Assembly (NCBI GenBank): GCA_009840385.1
Contig: VXNX01000013.1
Location: 248,001-312,000, forward strand
DNA: 64,000 nucleotides
DNA from: Candidatus Dadabacteria bacterium
GTDB lineage: Bacteria > Desulfobacterota_D > UBA1144 > Nemesobacterales > Nemesobacteraceae
Direction: 5' to 3'
Below, piece by piece: positions 1-9,800 of this stretch (position 1 is the stretch's first letter; every line of letters starts with the position of its first letter). Under the pieces are notes generated by a model. That model saw nothing but the letters and a program-made list of their open reading frames with translations, had not been told where the DNA came from and did not search any database. A program made the position numbers and the translations under genes.

Positions 1-326
1 CCTTCCTCAGACGGCGCGGGAGGCATTTTTTCCGTCCTAGCTCTGTTAAGCGACTCCACCAAAGATTCGACTGAGACCGCCGGAAGGGTTATCAGTTCGA
101 CCGTCCCCCTGGAGCAGAGATCCACCGAGACTTTTCCTATGGTCTCGTTATCGGGCGCCTCCACTATGTTCACAAAATCGTACCTGCCCAGAGTCGCGTA
201 CTGCTCGATAACCCTCACGCCTATATCCTCAAGCTCCTTGTCAACTTCCTTTATTCTCCCGGGTCGCTCCTTCACGGTTTTTCTGCCCTCTGGGGTAAGC
301 CTGCTGAGTAATATATAAATTGCCAT
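1..326 (-). CDS. GYD domain protein, C-terminus cut by window edge
   Basis: The frame opens at an ATG (324-326) and stays open to base 1, so the stop lies outside the window. The start reads MAIYILLSRLTPEGRKTV, followed by a block with EQYATLGRYDFVNIVEAPD, which is the pattern of the GYD family of small alpha/beta proteins. The key G-x-Y/F-D block is intact. GYD proteins have no well-settled biochemical role; they resemble dimeric ferredoxin-like folds. About 108 residues are visible, close to the family's usual length of about 100, so little is probably missing. The C-terminal end is rich in Glu, Pro and Arg. Confidence 0.8.
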   Translation of the reverse strand, partial: MAIYILLSRLTPEGRKTVKERPGRIKEVDKELEDIGVRVIEQYATLGRYDFVNIVEAPDNETIGKVSVDLCSRGTVELITLPAVSVESLVESLNRARTEKMPPAPSEE

Positions 327-508
327 TGAAAAAACCTGCTGTTTCTATGAGTTGCGGCGAATCGTGTGCTGAAATAACCTTCGGTTGCCGGTTAGCTGTT
401 CTAGATTTATAACCTTTTTGCAAGATATCTCAAGAAAAAAAGCCCCTCCCCGGAACTTCCATAACAAAAACTCTCCGTTATATTATTATAAGCATTCTTT
501 CAGACCTG

Positions 509-1771
509 ATGAAAAGCATACTCCACGTTGCGACAATCACTCTTGCTGTTCTGCTTTTTCCGCTTTTACTTTCTCCGCGGGCGGAGGTGGCTTACGCACA
601 GGCAAATCCGCGGGAAGAACTCAGCGTAAAAGACTACTCGTGGAAATCCTACGGAGTGGGACGCATGGCGACGCTTGGGGAAGTAACCGTCGCAAACTCG
701 GGCAAAAACAGCTACAAGAACATCAAAATCAGGGTCGATCTGTTTACGAGAACAGGCAAGCTTCTGGGATCGCTTCAAGGGACAATACCCGAGGAATTGC
801 CCGCCGAAAGTGAAAAAACCTTCTCCGACCTGGATCTGGGGCTTATGAACTCGGATCTTGAAGAGTCTGAAGCGATGGTAGTGGGAGCAGAAGTATCGGG
901 AAGCTCTTCGTCCACAAGTGCCGAGAACGTGATTTTTATAAAAAACTGGGAGTTTGAAGGCGCAAGCTTCGGAACTGAAGGCTTCATAACGGAAATCACC
1001 CTTGAGAACACCGGAAAAATCCACTTCAAAAATATAAAGATACTTTTAACGGAAAAAGATGGTGGAGACAGGCCGGGGAGCACTCACCTGTCCTCGGTGG
1101 TAATACATGACGTTCTCCCAGCCGGAGCGGAAAGAACTTTTACGGGAATAAACGTGGGCTTCTCGAGTCCGAACGCTCTTGAGAGATCAATCGCCATCTC
1201 AGGAGCCGTGCCTGTAACAACAAAGGAACTCAACTACATCCTTGGGGGCGGGGGAAGCATCGGCGAGAAGATAAAGGAAAAAATCAGCTCCGTGAGCATA
1301 CTTCGGAAAAAAGACGGAGAGAAAAAAGCTGAGTCCCAACAAAAGATATCATCTCCGGATAAAGCTGAAAGCGGCTATGAAGGCGGAGCGGAGAGCCCTC
1401 CCCCTTCAGCCGAGACAGCTATGGAGAGAAACACCCAGCCCTATCAGGAACAACTCAGTGAACCTTTCCCTAAACACGATATAGTCATAAGGGAATTTAA
1501 ATGGGGAAGCGGAATCCCCGGATCAACCGCGACGCTAAGCAAACTCGTCATCGAAAACATAAGCGACATCACTTACGAGAAAATAGAGTTTGAAATAGAG
1601 TTTTTTACATCCTCTAATGCACCTTTCGGATCAAACCGCTTCAAGGTGAAGAAAGTCCTCGCTCCGGGACAGGTGATGCGACTGAAAAATGTTCAGGTCG
1701 GGTTTATAAGTAAACTTCCCGACCCGAATTATATAAAGCTCAGAGTGGTAAAAGCAAAAGTGGTAATGTAA
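509..1771 (+). CDS. Secreted protein with three FxLYD-like beta domains
   Basis: A 420-residue protein with a clear signal peptide: a hydrophobic stretch at residues 8-22, then an AYA-Q type cleavage site near residue 30. Three segments share one pattern, at about residues 40-130, 145-240 and 325-420. Each begins with an aromatic strand (DYSWKS, NWEFEG, EFKWGS), continues with a strand of the type V-x-N-x-(G/S)-x-x-x-(Y/F)-K/E-x-I, and ends in LPA/LAPG plus a strand containing VGF or LGL. This resembles FxLYD/DUF3426-type Ig-like domains. A charged, Ser/Pro-rich linker (about 255-320) separates domains 2 and 3. It probably works outside the inner membrane; partner and function are unknown. 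No clear Shine-Dalgarno precedes the ATG. Confidence 0.75.
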   Translation: MKSILHVATITLAVLLFPLLLSPRAEVAYAQANPREELSVKDYSWKSYGVGRMATLGEVTVANSGKNSYKNIKIRVDLFTRTGKLLGSLQGTIPEELPAESEKTFSDLDLGLMNSDLEESEAMVVGAEVSGSSSSTSAENVIFIKNWEFEGASFGTEGFITEITLENTGKIHFKNIKILLTEKDGGDRPGSTHLSSVVIHDVLPAGAERTFTGINVGFSSPNALERSIAISGAVPVTTKELNYILGGGGSIGEKIKEKISSVSILRKKDGEKKAESQQKISSPDKAESGYEGGAESPPPSAETAMERNTQPYQEQLSEPFPKHDIVIREFKWGSGIPGSTATLSKLVIENISDITYEKIEFEIEFFTSSNAPFGSNRFKVKKVLAPGQVMRLKNVQVGFISKLPDPNYIKLRVVKAKVVM

Positions 1772-1825
1772 GAAACTTACGCCTGAGTACTGAATGGGGG
1801 AGGGATTAAAGCGCTTGGGAACTCT

Positions 1826-2047
1826 CTAGTTCCCCACTAACTCAAGGGATTCTTTTATCGTTTCGACCAGCTTGTCCCTGAACTGCTCTATTCCTTCAAA
1901 AGGAACCACTATGCTGGATCTGCCGCCGCTTAGTTCCGTAATCCTCAGGTACTGACCCTTGTGGTTCTCCTTAACGTCAAAGAAAAACCTCTTGGATTCA
2001 ATATCGACGTGGTTACTAACATGCTCCTTTTCTGTCCTTTCTTCCAT
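1826..2047 (-). CDS. PUR family DNA/RNA-binding protein (DUF3276-like)
   Basis: A 73-residue protein carrying one PUR repeat: ESKRFFFDVKENHKGQYLRITE, then a SGGRSSIVVPFEGIEQF block. This matches the bacterial single-repeat Pur-alpha homologues (DUF3276), which dimerise into a fold that binds single-stranded purine-rich nucleic acid. The length matches these short members. It sits alone on the minus strand, tail to tail with the secreted protein at 509-1771. A 6-bp hairpin (1817-1834) overlaps its stop codon but has no T-run on either side. The assignment rests on the conserved aromatic/basic strand pattern; the target in this organism cannot be seen. Confidence 0.75.
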   Translation of the reverse strand: MEERTEKEHVSNHVDIESKRFFFDVKENHKGQYLRITELSGGRSSIVVPFEGIEQFRDKLVETIKESLELVGN

Positions 2048-2178
2048 CTAATTCTGCCTCCTAGAAAAATTTGTTGGAACAATTATTGGAGCATGACTAT
2101 AACCCCTTAAAAGCAAAAAGCAAACAATTCTTTCCTAGCCGCGCAAATGCTGATATATTCAGGGGGAAAACTCCAAAA

Positions 2179-2613
2179 ATGTCCAGAATAAAAATAGATA
2201 TCCCCAGCAGATTCGTCTTCTCAACGCAAATCCCGATAAGAATAGACGACATAAACTACGGTTCCCATCTCGGACACGATTCCGTGCTCACTCTGACGCA
2301 TGAGGCTCGCGTGAGGTTCCTCACAACCCATGGTTACACCGAAGACGACATAGAGGGGGTGGGAATCATAATGGGAGACGTGGGGATTACCTACAGTTCA
2401 GAAGCATTTTACGGAGACGTACTAGAAATAAGCATAGGCATCGGTGAATACGGCAACCATTTTTGCGAACTTGTCTATGTGCTTGTGAACGAAAAAAGCG
2501 GTAAAGAGGTTGCGAGGGTGAAAACCTCGCTCGTGTTCTTTGACTACAAAGAGAGAAAGACCGTGCGGATGCCGGAAGAATTCCGAAGAAAAATCATCCC
2601 CGAAACAGAGTAA
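2179..2613 (+). CDS. Acyl-CoA thioesterase, hotdog (4HBT) fold
   Basis: A 144-residue hotdog protein: FSTQIPIRIDDINYGSHLGHDSVL gives the substrate-pocket Asp and the helix of the 4HBT family, followed by EARVRFLTTHGY and a YSSEAFYGDVLEI strand. Members hydrolyse acyl-CoA or acyl-ACP thioesters; the substrate cannot be told from sequence. I chose the ATG at 2179, preceded by AGGGGG at 2161-2166, over an upstream ATG at 2071, which would add a 36-residue tail unlike the family. It converges with degP. Confidence 0.8.
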   Translation: MSRIKIDIPSRFVFSTQIPIRIDDINYGSHLGHDSVLTLTHEARVRFLTTHGYTEDDIEGVGIIMGDVGITYSSEAFYGDVLEISIGIGEYGNHFCELVYVLVNEKSGKEVARVKTSLVFFDYKERKTVRMPEEFRRKIIPETE

Positions 2614-2641
2614 TAATCATCGCAATCTCACATGTCCGCCG

Positions 2642-4090
2642 CTACTGTTTCTTTTTGACGGCGTAGCCGATGTAAATGGTGTTTTTGCGTTTTTTTACCA
2701 GAAAAAGATACTTTTTCCCGGGTTCCAAGCGGCTAATGACCTTGTTGTAGTCCCCTAGGTTCGCCACGGGGCTTTTGTCAACCTCGAGTATCACGTCCCC
2801 AGGACGAAATCCCGCTTCCCAAGCAGAACTGCCACGGCTTACGTTGGTAACCAGAACTCCGGTTTCATCTTCAATGCCGAACCGTGAGGCGATATCCGGG
2901 GTAATGTCGCTTAATTCAATATCCTCGTCCTGCCGGGATTCGGCGGCAGTCTTATCATCCGGCATCTCACCAAGAACAACGGAGATGTCCTTACGCTTCC
3001 CGTCGCGGAGAACCGTGAGTTTAGAAGAAGTGCCGGGAGCCTTCATTGCCACGAGTTTGGACAAAGACGTAAACTCCTTTATAGGATTTCCGTCAAACTC
3101 CACTACCACGTCTCCCCTTTTAAGACCCGCCTTTTCCGCGGGGCTTCCCGGGCTTATATCGGATATAAGAGCCCCGTCCGTACTTTCATGGCCCATGCTC
3201 TCCGCAATCTCCTGCGTTATGGGCTGGATGATGACCCCAAGCCATCCTCTTACCACCTTGCCTTTCTCCATTAGCTGGGATATGACTCCCTTGGCCATGT
3301 TAGCGGGGATGGAAAAACCTATTCCCTGCCCCCTAGCAGCTATCGCAGTGTTAACCCCGACCACCTCTCCTCCCAGATTAAAAAGCGGACCTCCGCTGTT
3401 CCCTGGGTTAAGCGATGCGTCGGTCTGAATGAAGTCATCGTAGGCACCGAGACCCAGAGATCTTCCCTTCGCGCTTACTATTCCGACCGTGACAGTGTAG
3501 CCAAGACCGAAGGGGTTTCCGATGGCCATGACCCAGTCGCCGATCCTCAGTTTTCCGGAATCTCCGAAAACAACGGGCTTAAGTTTTTTTTCAGGTTTTA
3601 TCTTCAGCACCGCGAGATCTGTCTTTATGTCCTGTCCGACAATCTCGGCCGTATATCTTGACCCGTCGTAAAGAACGACTTGTATATCTTCTGCCCTGCT
3701 AATCACGTGGTTGTTGGTTACTATGAAACCGTTTTTGCTGACTATGAACCCGGAGCCCAGCCCCTTTTTCCTGAACTCCCGCTCTCGGTCGTTCGGAAAA
3801 AATCTCTTGAAAAACTCCTCGAAAACATCTCCCTCGCCGAAATCAGGGAACATGGGTCCTCGTTTTACGACACTTGTGGTGCTTATGTTCACAACCGAAT
3901 GTTTTTGCTTCTCGACAAGACCAGAGAGAGAGGGAAAAGTCTCCGTAGAACCTGAAGAAGAAAGAAGCTCAGGGGCGCTTTCGCCCGACAGCAGTTCAGA
4001 GGTCTTATCATCTTCCTCTACTTTTGCGCATGAAAGAGAACCAACAAGCAGAAAACAGGCAGCAAAAAACAAGAAAACAGTTTTTTTCAT
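2642..4090 (-). CDS. degP: Periplasmic serine protease DegP/HtrA
   Basis: A trypsin-like protease with two PDZ domains that degrades or refolds damaged envelope proteins. The catalytic triad is visible in its usual contexts: His in TNNHVI, Asp in TDLAVLKI and Ser in NPGNSGGP. PDZ1 follows (around LGVIIQPITQEIAE) and PDZ2 is near the C-terminus (GVLVTNVSRGSSAWEAG). The N-terminus is a hydrophobic signal ending in GSLSCAK, so it may be a lipoprotein, although the lipobox is not ideal. The chosen ATG at 4090 has GGAGG eight bases upstream; an ATG at 4111 overlaps the aroK stop as ATGA and would add seven residues. It is last in the leftward carB-to-degP run. Confidence 0.93.
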   Translation of the reverse strand: MKKTVFLFFAACFLLVGSLSCAKVEEDDKTSELLSGESAPELLSSSGSTETFPSLSGLVEKQKHSVVNISTTSVVKRGPMFPDFGEGDVFEEFFKRFFPNDREREFRKKGLGSGFIVSKNGFIVTNNHVISRAEDIQVVLYDGSRYTAEIVGQDIKTDLAVLKIKPEKKLKPVVFGDSGKLRIGDWVMAIGNPFGLGYTVTVGIVSAKGRSLGLGAYDDFIQTDASLNPGNSGGPLFNLGGEVVGVNTAIAARGQGIGFSIPANMAKGVISQLMEKGKVVRGWLGVIIQPITQEIAESMGHESTDGALISDISPGSPAEKAGLKRGDVVVEFDGNPIKEFTSLSKLVAMKAPGTSSKLTVLRDGKRKDISVVLGEMPDDKTAAESRQDEDIELSDITPDIASRFGIEDETGVLVTNVSRGSSAWEAGFRPGDVILEVDKSPVANLGDYNKVISRLEPGKKYLFLVKKRKNTIYIGYAVKKKQ

Positions 4091-4107
4091 AGTTAAAGCC
4101 TCCAGAT

Positions 4108-4620
4108 TCATTTCAGCATTCCAACTATTTTATCAGCAACTTCGGAAATACTCATATCATCCGTAAAAACAATATGCGGCAGGCGTTCGTAAATATCTTT
4201 TCTTTTCATGAAAAGCTTCTGGAACTCAGCACGAGGATCCTTGACATCAAGAAGGGGCCTTCCCTTCTTGCGCCTTACCCTGTTCCAGAGGGTATCAATA
4301 TCCGCCTTGAGATAGAAGACCTCGCCCGAGGCACTCATTATGTCCCGGTTCTTTTCCCGTAGGACCACTCCTCCTCCAGTCGAGATCACAGTCGGGGACG
4401 CTTTCTGCGAGAGAACCTCAAGTATTTCGGTTTCCTTCTCCCTGAAGCCATCCTCCCCGTCCGTCGCGAAGATCTCGGTTACCGAAAGCCCACGGGCCCT
4501 TTCCACTTCACTGTCAAGATCATAGAAATCCACATGCAGCTTCCGGGAAAGCTCCCGGCCAACGCTGGTTTTGCCCGCTCCCATGAACCCCGCAAGGAAA
4601 ATGTGTCGTTTCTCGCTCAA
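4108..4620 (-). CDS. aroK: Shikimate kinase AroK
   Basis: Phosphorylates shikimate at the 3-position in the chorismate pathway. The Walker A loop GFMGAGKTSVG lies near the N-terminus, followed by the shikimate-binding DLDSEVE (D-x-D) and FREKE, the STGGGVV motif, and the lid RKKGRPLL. The frame is open back to an ATG at 4692, which would overlap ribE by 65 bases. A TTG at 4620, eight bases after the ribE stop, gives 170 residues, the usual size, and is preferred. Position in the ribE-aroK-degP run suggests cotranscription. Confidence 0.9.
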   Translation of the reverse strand: MSEKRHIFLAGFMGAGKTSVGRELSRKLHVDFYDLDSEVERARGLSVTEIFATDGEDGFREKETEILEVLSQKASPTVISTGGGVVLREKNRDIMSASGEVFYLKADIDTLWNRVRRKKGRPLLDVKDPRAEFQKLFMKRKDIYERLPHIVFTDDMSISEVADKIVGMLK

Positions 4621-4627
4621 GTCACTG

Positions 4628-5260
4628 CTACAGTTTTCTTCCGACAGAAGAACCCTTGGCAGGGGTATCTGTGCCGGAGAGCATTTTCTCAACGTACTTG
4701 CCTATTATGTCGCACTCTATGTTAACTTCCCTGCCCCGGCGAAACTCAGAAAACGTCGTTTCCCGAAGCGTGTAAGGAATTATGTTTACCGAGAACTCCA
4801 CACCCCTTACCGAATTAACGGTGAGACTCACGCCGTCAACGGCAACCGATCCTTTTTCAACCACATATTTTGCAAGCGCAGCGGGGATCGAGAAAGAAAA
4901 AACCCGGGATTCCCCGACCGGGGCAGTAGACTGAACGGCCCCTACCCCATCCACATGACCTGTGACGATATGTCCACCCATCCTGTCTCCGACCCGAAGA
5001 GATCTCTCAAGATTTACTCCGCTTCCCGCCCGAAGGCCGGAGAGATTAGTTCTTGAGAGGGTTTCGTGGGAAGCGTCAACAGAAAAACTCCCGTCCTCCA
5101 CTGAAACCACCGTAAGGCATACGCCGTTTACAGCCACGCTCTCCCCCAGAACAAGTTCCCCAGCATCAATTTTCCGAACCCCGACTCTTAAAACAACTCC
5201 CTTGTCTTTTTCCTCAAGCGCCTGGAGCACTCCAATATCTTCAACTATCCCGCTAAACAT
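4628..5260 (-). CDS. ribE: Riboflavin synthase, alpha subunit
   Basis: Dismutates two 6,7-dimethyl-8-ribityllumazine molecules to riboflavin. It begins with the hallmark MFSGIVEDIG and contains the two homologous lumazine-binding domains: about residues 1-90 (ESVAVNGVCLTVV) and 95-190 (GSVAVDGVSLTVNSV), each with the G-x-V-x-GxH type segment (MGGHIVTGHVDGVG). The 210-residue length is normal. The ATG directly abuts the lspA stop, and the GGAGAGG ribosome site lies inside the end of lspA, so translation is probably coupled. Other rib genes are not in the window. Confidence 0.93.
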   Translation of the reverse strand: MFSGIVEDIGVLQALEEKDKGVVLRVGVRKIDAGELVLGESVAVNGVCLTVVSVEDGSFSVDASHETLSRTNLSGLRAGSGVNLERSLRVGDRMGGHIVTGHVDGVGAVQSTAPVGESRVFSFSIPAALAKYVVEKGSVAVDGVSLTVNSVRGVEFSVNIIPYTLRETTFSEFRRGREVNIECDIIGKYVEKMLSGTDTPAKGSSVGRKL

Positions 5261-5749
5261 CTACCTCTCCTTGTTCCGTCCCACAACCCCGGAAATCAGA
5301 ATCGAAATCGCTCCGACCGTGATCGCGGAATCAGCCACGTTAAACGGTGGCCAGAGCAGATCAGGATTTCCCGGCCAGTAGACCGCGATAAAATCGGTCA
5401 CGTATCCGTAGGCAAACCTGTCTATTGAGTTTCCAATCGCTCCTCCAAGCACAAAAGCCAGAGCATACCGAAAGAGCCTCTGTTCCTCCTCCAGCCTGCG
5501 AAGAAAGAAAAAAATCACGATCAGCACCAGAACGAAAACGGCAATGTAAAAGTAGAATCTTATATCCTCGGACATGTTCCTTAGCATGCCAAACGCGATT
5601 CCGGGGTTTCGCAGATGCGTTATATCAAACCAGGAAAACACGTTTATCCTCGAGAGAAGCGGCACGTGCGCCTTGACGAGCCACTTAGTCAGCTGGTCAA
5701 GCGCCACGATCAAAAAAGATATAACGAACACGCCCAGATAATTTCTCAT
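5261..5749 (-). CDS. lspA: Lipoprotein signal peptidase LspA
   Basis: An inner-membrane aspartic protease that cleaves the signal peptide of diacylated prolipoproteins. Four hydrophobic segments are visible. The conserved LDQLTKW is near the N-terminus, RNPGIAFGML matches the N-x-G-x-AFG block, and the two catalytic Asp residues sit in GNSIDRFAYGYVTDFI and FNVADSAI. The 162-residue length is standard. It is translationally coupled to ribE. Several predicted lipoproteins in this window would be its substrates. Confidence 0.95.
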   Translation of the reverse strand: MRNYLGVFVISFLIVALDQLTKWLVKAHVPLLSRINVFSWFDITHLRNPGIAFGMLRNMSEDIRFYFYIAVFVLVLIVIFFFLRRLEEEQRLFRYALAFVLGGAIGNSIDRFAYGYVTDFIAVYWPGNPDLLWPPFNVADSAITVGAISILISGVVGRNKER

Positions 5750-5778
5750 GAAAAAGACAAAGAAGCCCGGCTGACCGC

Positions 5779-6366
5779 TCAGCCTCCCTCCAGTCGAAAC
5801 TCTATCGGAACCTTAACCCAGCTTGATACCGCCTTGAAGCCCCTCTGGGCCGGGACGAATTTCCATCTTTTTACAGCCTTCAAAGCAGCATTATCAAGAA
5901 CCTTGTGACCGGAGGATCTGAAGATGGTCACTTCATCAACCTCGCCGTTTGGAAGCACATGTGCGTTAAGCAACACGCTTCCCTCGTAACCGCGCCTTAT
6001 TGCAACCGCGGGATAGCCGGGTCTGGGAGTAAAACCGTAAGAGGGCCTCGCGCTCGCGTAAGTCTCATCAGGTTCCTCGGCCGGAGCGGATTTTTCTTCC
6101 TTTTTGAGCGCCAGGGAATCATCCCGCTTTTCCACTTTCTTTACGGTTTCTTCCTTTTTCTTCTCGACAACCTTCTTTTTCTTTACGACTTTTTCCGCGG
6201 GTGCGGGTTTTTTGAATTCAAAACGCCTGAGGGAAACCTCTATGTGATCGCCGTATACAGGAACGCTTCTCTGCACGACAATCTTCCCCCAAGCAAAAGA
6301 GATAAGAACATGGAAGGCAATTGAAAACAGTATGAATTTCCTAAGATTGTCAACCGGCCCGCCCAT
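5779..6366 (-). CDS. tonB: TonB-family energy transducer
   Basis: A 195-residue protein with TonB layout: a single N-terminal membrane anchor (about residues 8-28), a Lys/Glu/Pro-rich periplasmic spacer (about 50-100), and a C-terminal TonB domain (about 112-195) with YPAVAIRRGYEGSVLL, VLPNGEVDEVTI and ALKAVKRWKF. It would pass proton-motive energy to outer-membrane receptors such as the one at the right edge of this window. ExbB and ExbD are not here. No Shine-Dalgarno precedes the ATG, nine bases after the greA stop. It could instead serve a non-transport TonB-like role. Confidence 0.88.
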   Translation of the reverse strand: MGGPVDNLRKFILFSIAFHVLISFAWGKIVVQRSVPVYGDHIEVSLRRFEFKKPAPAEKVVKKKKVVEKKKEETVKKVEKRDDSLALKKEEKSAPAEEPDETYASARPSYGFTPRPGYPAVAIRRGYEGSVLLNAHVLPNGEVDEVTIFRSSGHKVLDNAALKAVKRWKFVPAQRGFKAVSSWVKVPIEFRLEGG

Positions 6367-6375
6367 ACCAAAACA

Positions 6376-6852
6376 CTATTCTATACTAAGAACCAGAAAT
6401 TCCTTAATTCCTCCGGGAACCCTGACCTGTATCTCGTCATCAACCCTCTTACCGATAAGCGCGCTGCCGACCGGAGAGGTAACGGATATGAAGCCATTTT
6501 CAGGTTCGGATTCATCCTCTCCCACGAGCTTATATTTTCTTATATCACCGGAATCGACATCCTCAACCGTAACCGTAAGACCGAAGACAACCCTGTCCCG
6601 CGCGGTGATTTTCTCGGGGTCGATCACCTCCGCTCGGCCAAGGCGGCCTTCTATTTCCAGTATCCTGCCCTCTATGAATGACTGTTTCTGCTTGGCGGTC
6701 TCGTACTCGGCGTTTTCAGAAAGATCCCCTAGAGATCTCGCGTACTCTATGAGCTTGATAACTTCCTGTCTTTCGACGGTCTTTAGCCTGTGAAGCTCGT
6801 CCCGAAGCTTTTTCCATCCATCGGGAGTAATTAAAACTCTTTGGCCACTCAT
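6376..6852 (-). CDS. greA: Transcription elongation factor GreA
   Basis: Rescues backtracked RNA polymerase by stimulating transcript cleavage. The N-terminal coiled coil carries the signature ARSLGDLSENAEYETAKQ with the acidic tip residues, followed by the FKBP-like C-terminal domain (VTVEDVDSGDIRKYKLVG, then SPVGSALIGK). The ATG at 6852 has GAGGAT in register upstream; a TTG one codon earlier is an alternative. Length of 158 residues is normal. It lies between carB and tonB, as in many bacteria where carAB neighbours greA. Confidence 0.95.
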   Translation of the reverse strand: MSGQRVLITPDGWKKLRDELHRLKTVERQEVIKLIEYARSLGDLSENAEYETAKQKQSFIEGRILEIEGRLGRAEVIDPEKITARDRVVFGLTVTVEDVDSGDIRKYKLVGEDESEPENGFISVTSPVGSALIGKRVDDEIQVRVPGGIKEFLVLSIE

Positions 6853-6894
6853 CAATATATCCTCTGCGTCCCAATCATCGTCCCCGTATCCTTG

Positions 6895-9800
6895 CTAATA
6901 GTAGCTTTGCAAAGCCTTTACCTCGAGGCCGCTTCTCACAAGAGCCTCAATCGCACCGACTCCGGCAACTGCGCCGGCAAGAGTCGTGAAGTAAGGAACG
7001 TTGTTTACAAGCGCGGTCCTTCTTATTGAATAAGATTGCGCGATCTCCTTTTTCCCGAAAGTGGTGTTTATAACCAACTGGACCTCACCGTTTTTAAGGT
7101 GATCGACTATGTGGGGACGGCCCTGCTTTACCTTTTTTACTGTCCGGGAAAATATACCATTTTTATTAAGAAATTCCGACGTGCCCCCGGTAGCCATTAT
7201 ATCAAAACCGGTATCGCTGAGCCTTTGGGCTATATCAACCATCTTGGCTGACTTGTCCTCGTCCTTTACGCTTATGAAAGCCACCCCTCCCGATGGAAGG
7301 CTGTTGCCGGCCGCGATCTGGGACTTGGCAAACGCCTGGTCAAGGTCGGGAGCAATCCCCATGACCTCGCCGGTGGATTTCATCTCCGGACCCAGAATCG
7401 TGTCGACTTCCGGGAACTTGACGAAGGGAAAGACCGATTCCTTCACGCAGTAGTGCTCCGGGACGATTTCCTCCGTGTAGCCGAGTTCCTCAAGAGATTT
7501 TCCAGTCATCACTTTGGTCCCTATTTTAGCTAACTGAACCCCTATGGCCTTACTCACGAAAGGAACGGTGCGGCTCGCTCTGGGGTTTACCTCGATTATG
7601 TAAACCTTTCCGTCCTTTACGGCAAACTGGATGTTAACAAGCCCTTTTACATCCAGAGAAAGAGCAAGTTTTTTCGTCTGGGATTTTATTTCCTCGACAA
7701 TCTCAGGTTCCATCGAAAACGGGGGCAGAATCGCCGCGCTGTCCCCGGAATGAACCCCTGCTTCCTCAATGTGCTCAAGCACTCCGCCCACAACAACGGT
7801 TTTACTGTCGCAAACTGCATCCACGTCGACTTCCTTTGCGTCCTTTAGAAACTTGTCTATCAATATCGGGTGGTTCGGCGAAACGCTCGCGGCTTCCTGT
7901 ATGTAAGTCCGAAGAGACTCTTCGTCGTAAACTATCTCCATGGCACGACCACCCAGAACGTAAGACGGGCGGACCATGACCGGATATCCTATTTCGCGGG
8001 CTATGCCAATGGCTTCCCCCTCGCTTCTCGCGGTATCGCTCTGGGGCTGAAGCAGATCAAGGTCAGAAACGAGCTTTCTGAACCTGTCTCTGTCCTCGGC
8101 AAGATCTATGCTCTCGGGGGAAGTTCCTATTATCTTCACCCCCTCCTCCTCAAGCGCGAGTGCAAGGCGAAGAGGAGTCTGGCCTCCTAAATGAACTATA
8201 ACTCCCCAAGGATCTTCCCTTCTTATCAGAGCCAAGGTGTCTTCAAGCGTAAGCGGTTCAAAATAAAGCCTGTCCGAGGTGTCGTAATCCGTGCTCACGG
8301 TCTCGGGATTGCAGTTAACCATAACGGCCTCGTACCCTTCTTCCCGAAGCGCAAAAGACGCGTGCACGCAGCAGTAGTCAAACTCTATGCCCTGACCTAT
8401 GCGGTTCGGTCCCCCGCCGAGTATCACAACTTTTTTTCTGTCCGTGGGAAACGCTTCGCTTTCGCTCTCGAAAGTCGAGTAGAGATAAGGCGTGTAGGCC
8501 TCAAACTCGGCGGCGCAAGTATCAACCATCTTAAAAGCAGGCTCAATTCCCTCGCGCAGGCGGAAATCCCTCACTTCCCCTTCTTCCATGGAAAGAATCT
8601 TCGCGACCTCAATGTCGGAAAAACCGTGGCGCTTGGCCTGTAGTATGGTCTCGCGGTTAAGCCCATCCTTCGCAATATCAGATTCGAAATCGACAATCTG
8701 CTTTATATTCCGAAGAAACCAGGGGTCCACATGAGAAATCGAGTAGATTTCCTCCAAGTGCATGCCCAGACGAAACGCGTCGGCTATGTACCAGAGTCGA
8801 CGAGGGGATGGAACCCTGAGTTCTTCCCTTACCTCTTCGGGGTCATCAGACACCTTCTCGAAACCGTAGGAATCTATCTCAAGAGATCTCATCGCCTTCT
8901 GCAGGGATTCCTTGAAAGTCCTTCCCATGGACATGGCTTCCCCCACTGATTTCATCTGTGTGGTGAGAGTCGGGCTCGTCTGCGGAAACTTCTCAAACGC
9001 GAACCTAGGTATCTTCACCACAACGTAATCTATCGTCGGCTCAAAAGACGCGGGGGTGTACTTCGTTATATCGTTTGAGATCTCATCGAGAGAATAGCCA
9101 ACCGCAAGCTTAGCGGCTATCTTGGCGATCGGAAACCCGGTGGCTTTTGAGGCAAGCGCGGAGCTTCGCGAAACCCTCGGATTCATTTCTATTACCATCA
9201 TCCGTCCGTCTTTGGGATTAACAGCGAACTGGATGTTTGAGCCGCCTGTTTCAACGCCGATTTCCCTTATTATCGCTATGGACGCGTCGCGCATATGCTG
9301 GTATTCCTTGTCGGTAAGAGTCTGCGCAGGAGCTACCGTTATGCTGTCTCCCGTGTGAACACCCATGGCGTCGAAATTCTCTATGGAGCAGATTATGACG
9401 ACGTTATCCATGTGATCCCGCATTACCTCGTATTCAAATTCCTTCCACCCCACTATGGATTCCTCTATTAGTATCTCGCTTGCCGGAGAACTTTCGATTC
9501 CCGCCTTGGCAAACTCTTGGAATTCCTCCTTGTTGTAGGCAACGCTTCCGCCGGTTCCTCCAAGGGTAAAAGAAGGCCGTATAATGACCGGAAACCCTAT
9601 CTCATCCACAACGTTCCAAGCCTCTTCCATGTTATGCGCGATGCCGCTTTTCGGCACCTCAAGACCTATGTCGGCTATCGCTTTTTTGAAAAGATCCCTG
9701 TTCTCGGCTTTTTTTATCGCGGGAATTTTCGCACCTATGAGTTCCACGCCGTGGCGCTCGAGCACGCCCGACTCGGCAAGCGAAACGGCGAGGTTAAGTG

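Noticed and set aside
1817-1834. Terminator hairpin GGGAAC/GTTCCC between converging genes
   Set aside because: Only six pairs, no T-run on either strand, and it overlaps the coding end of the PUR-family gene.
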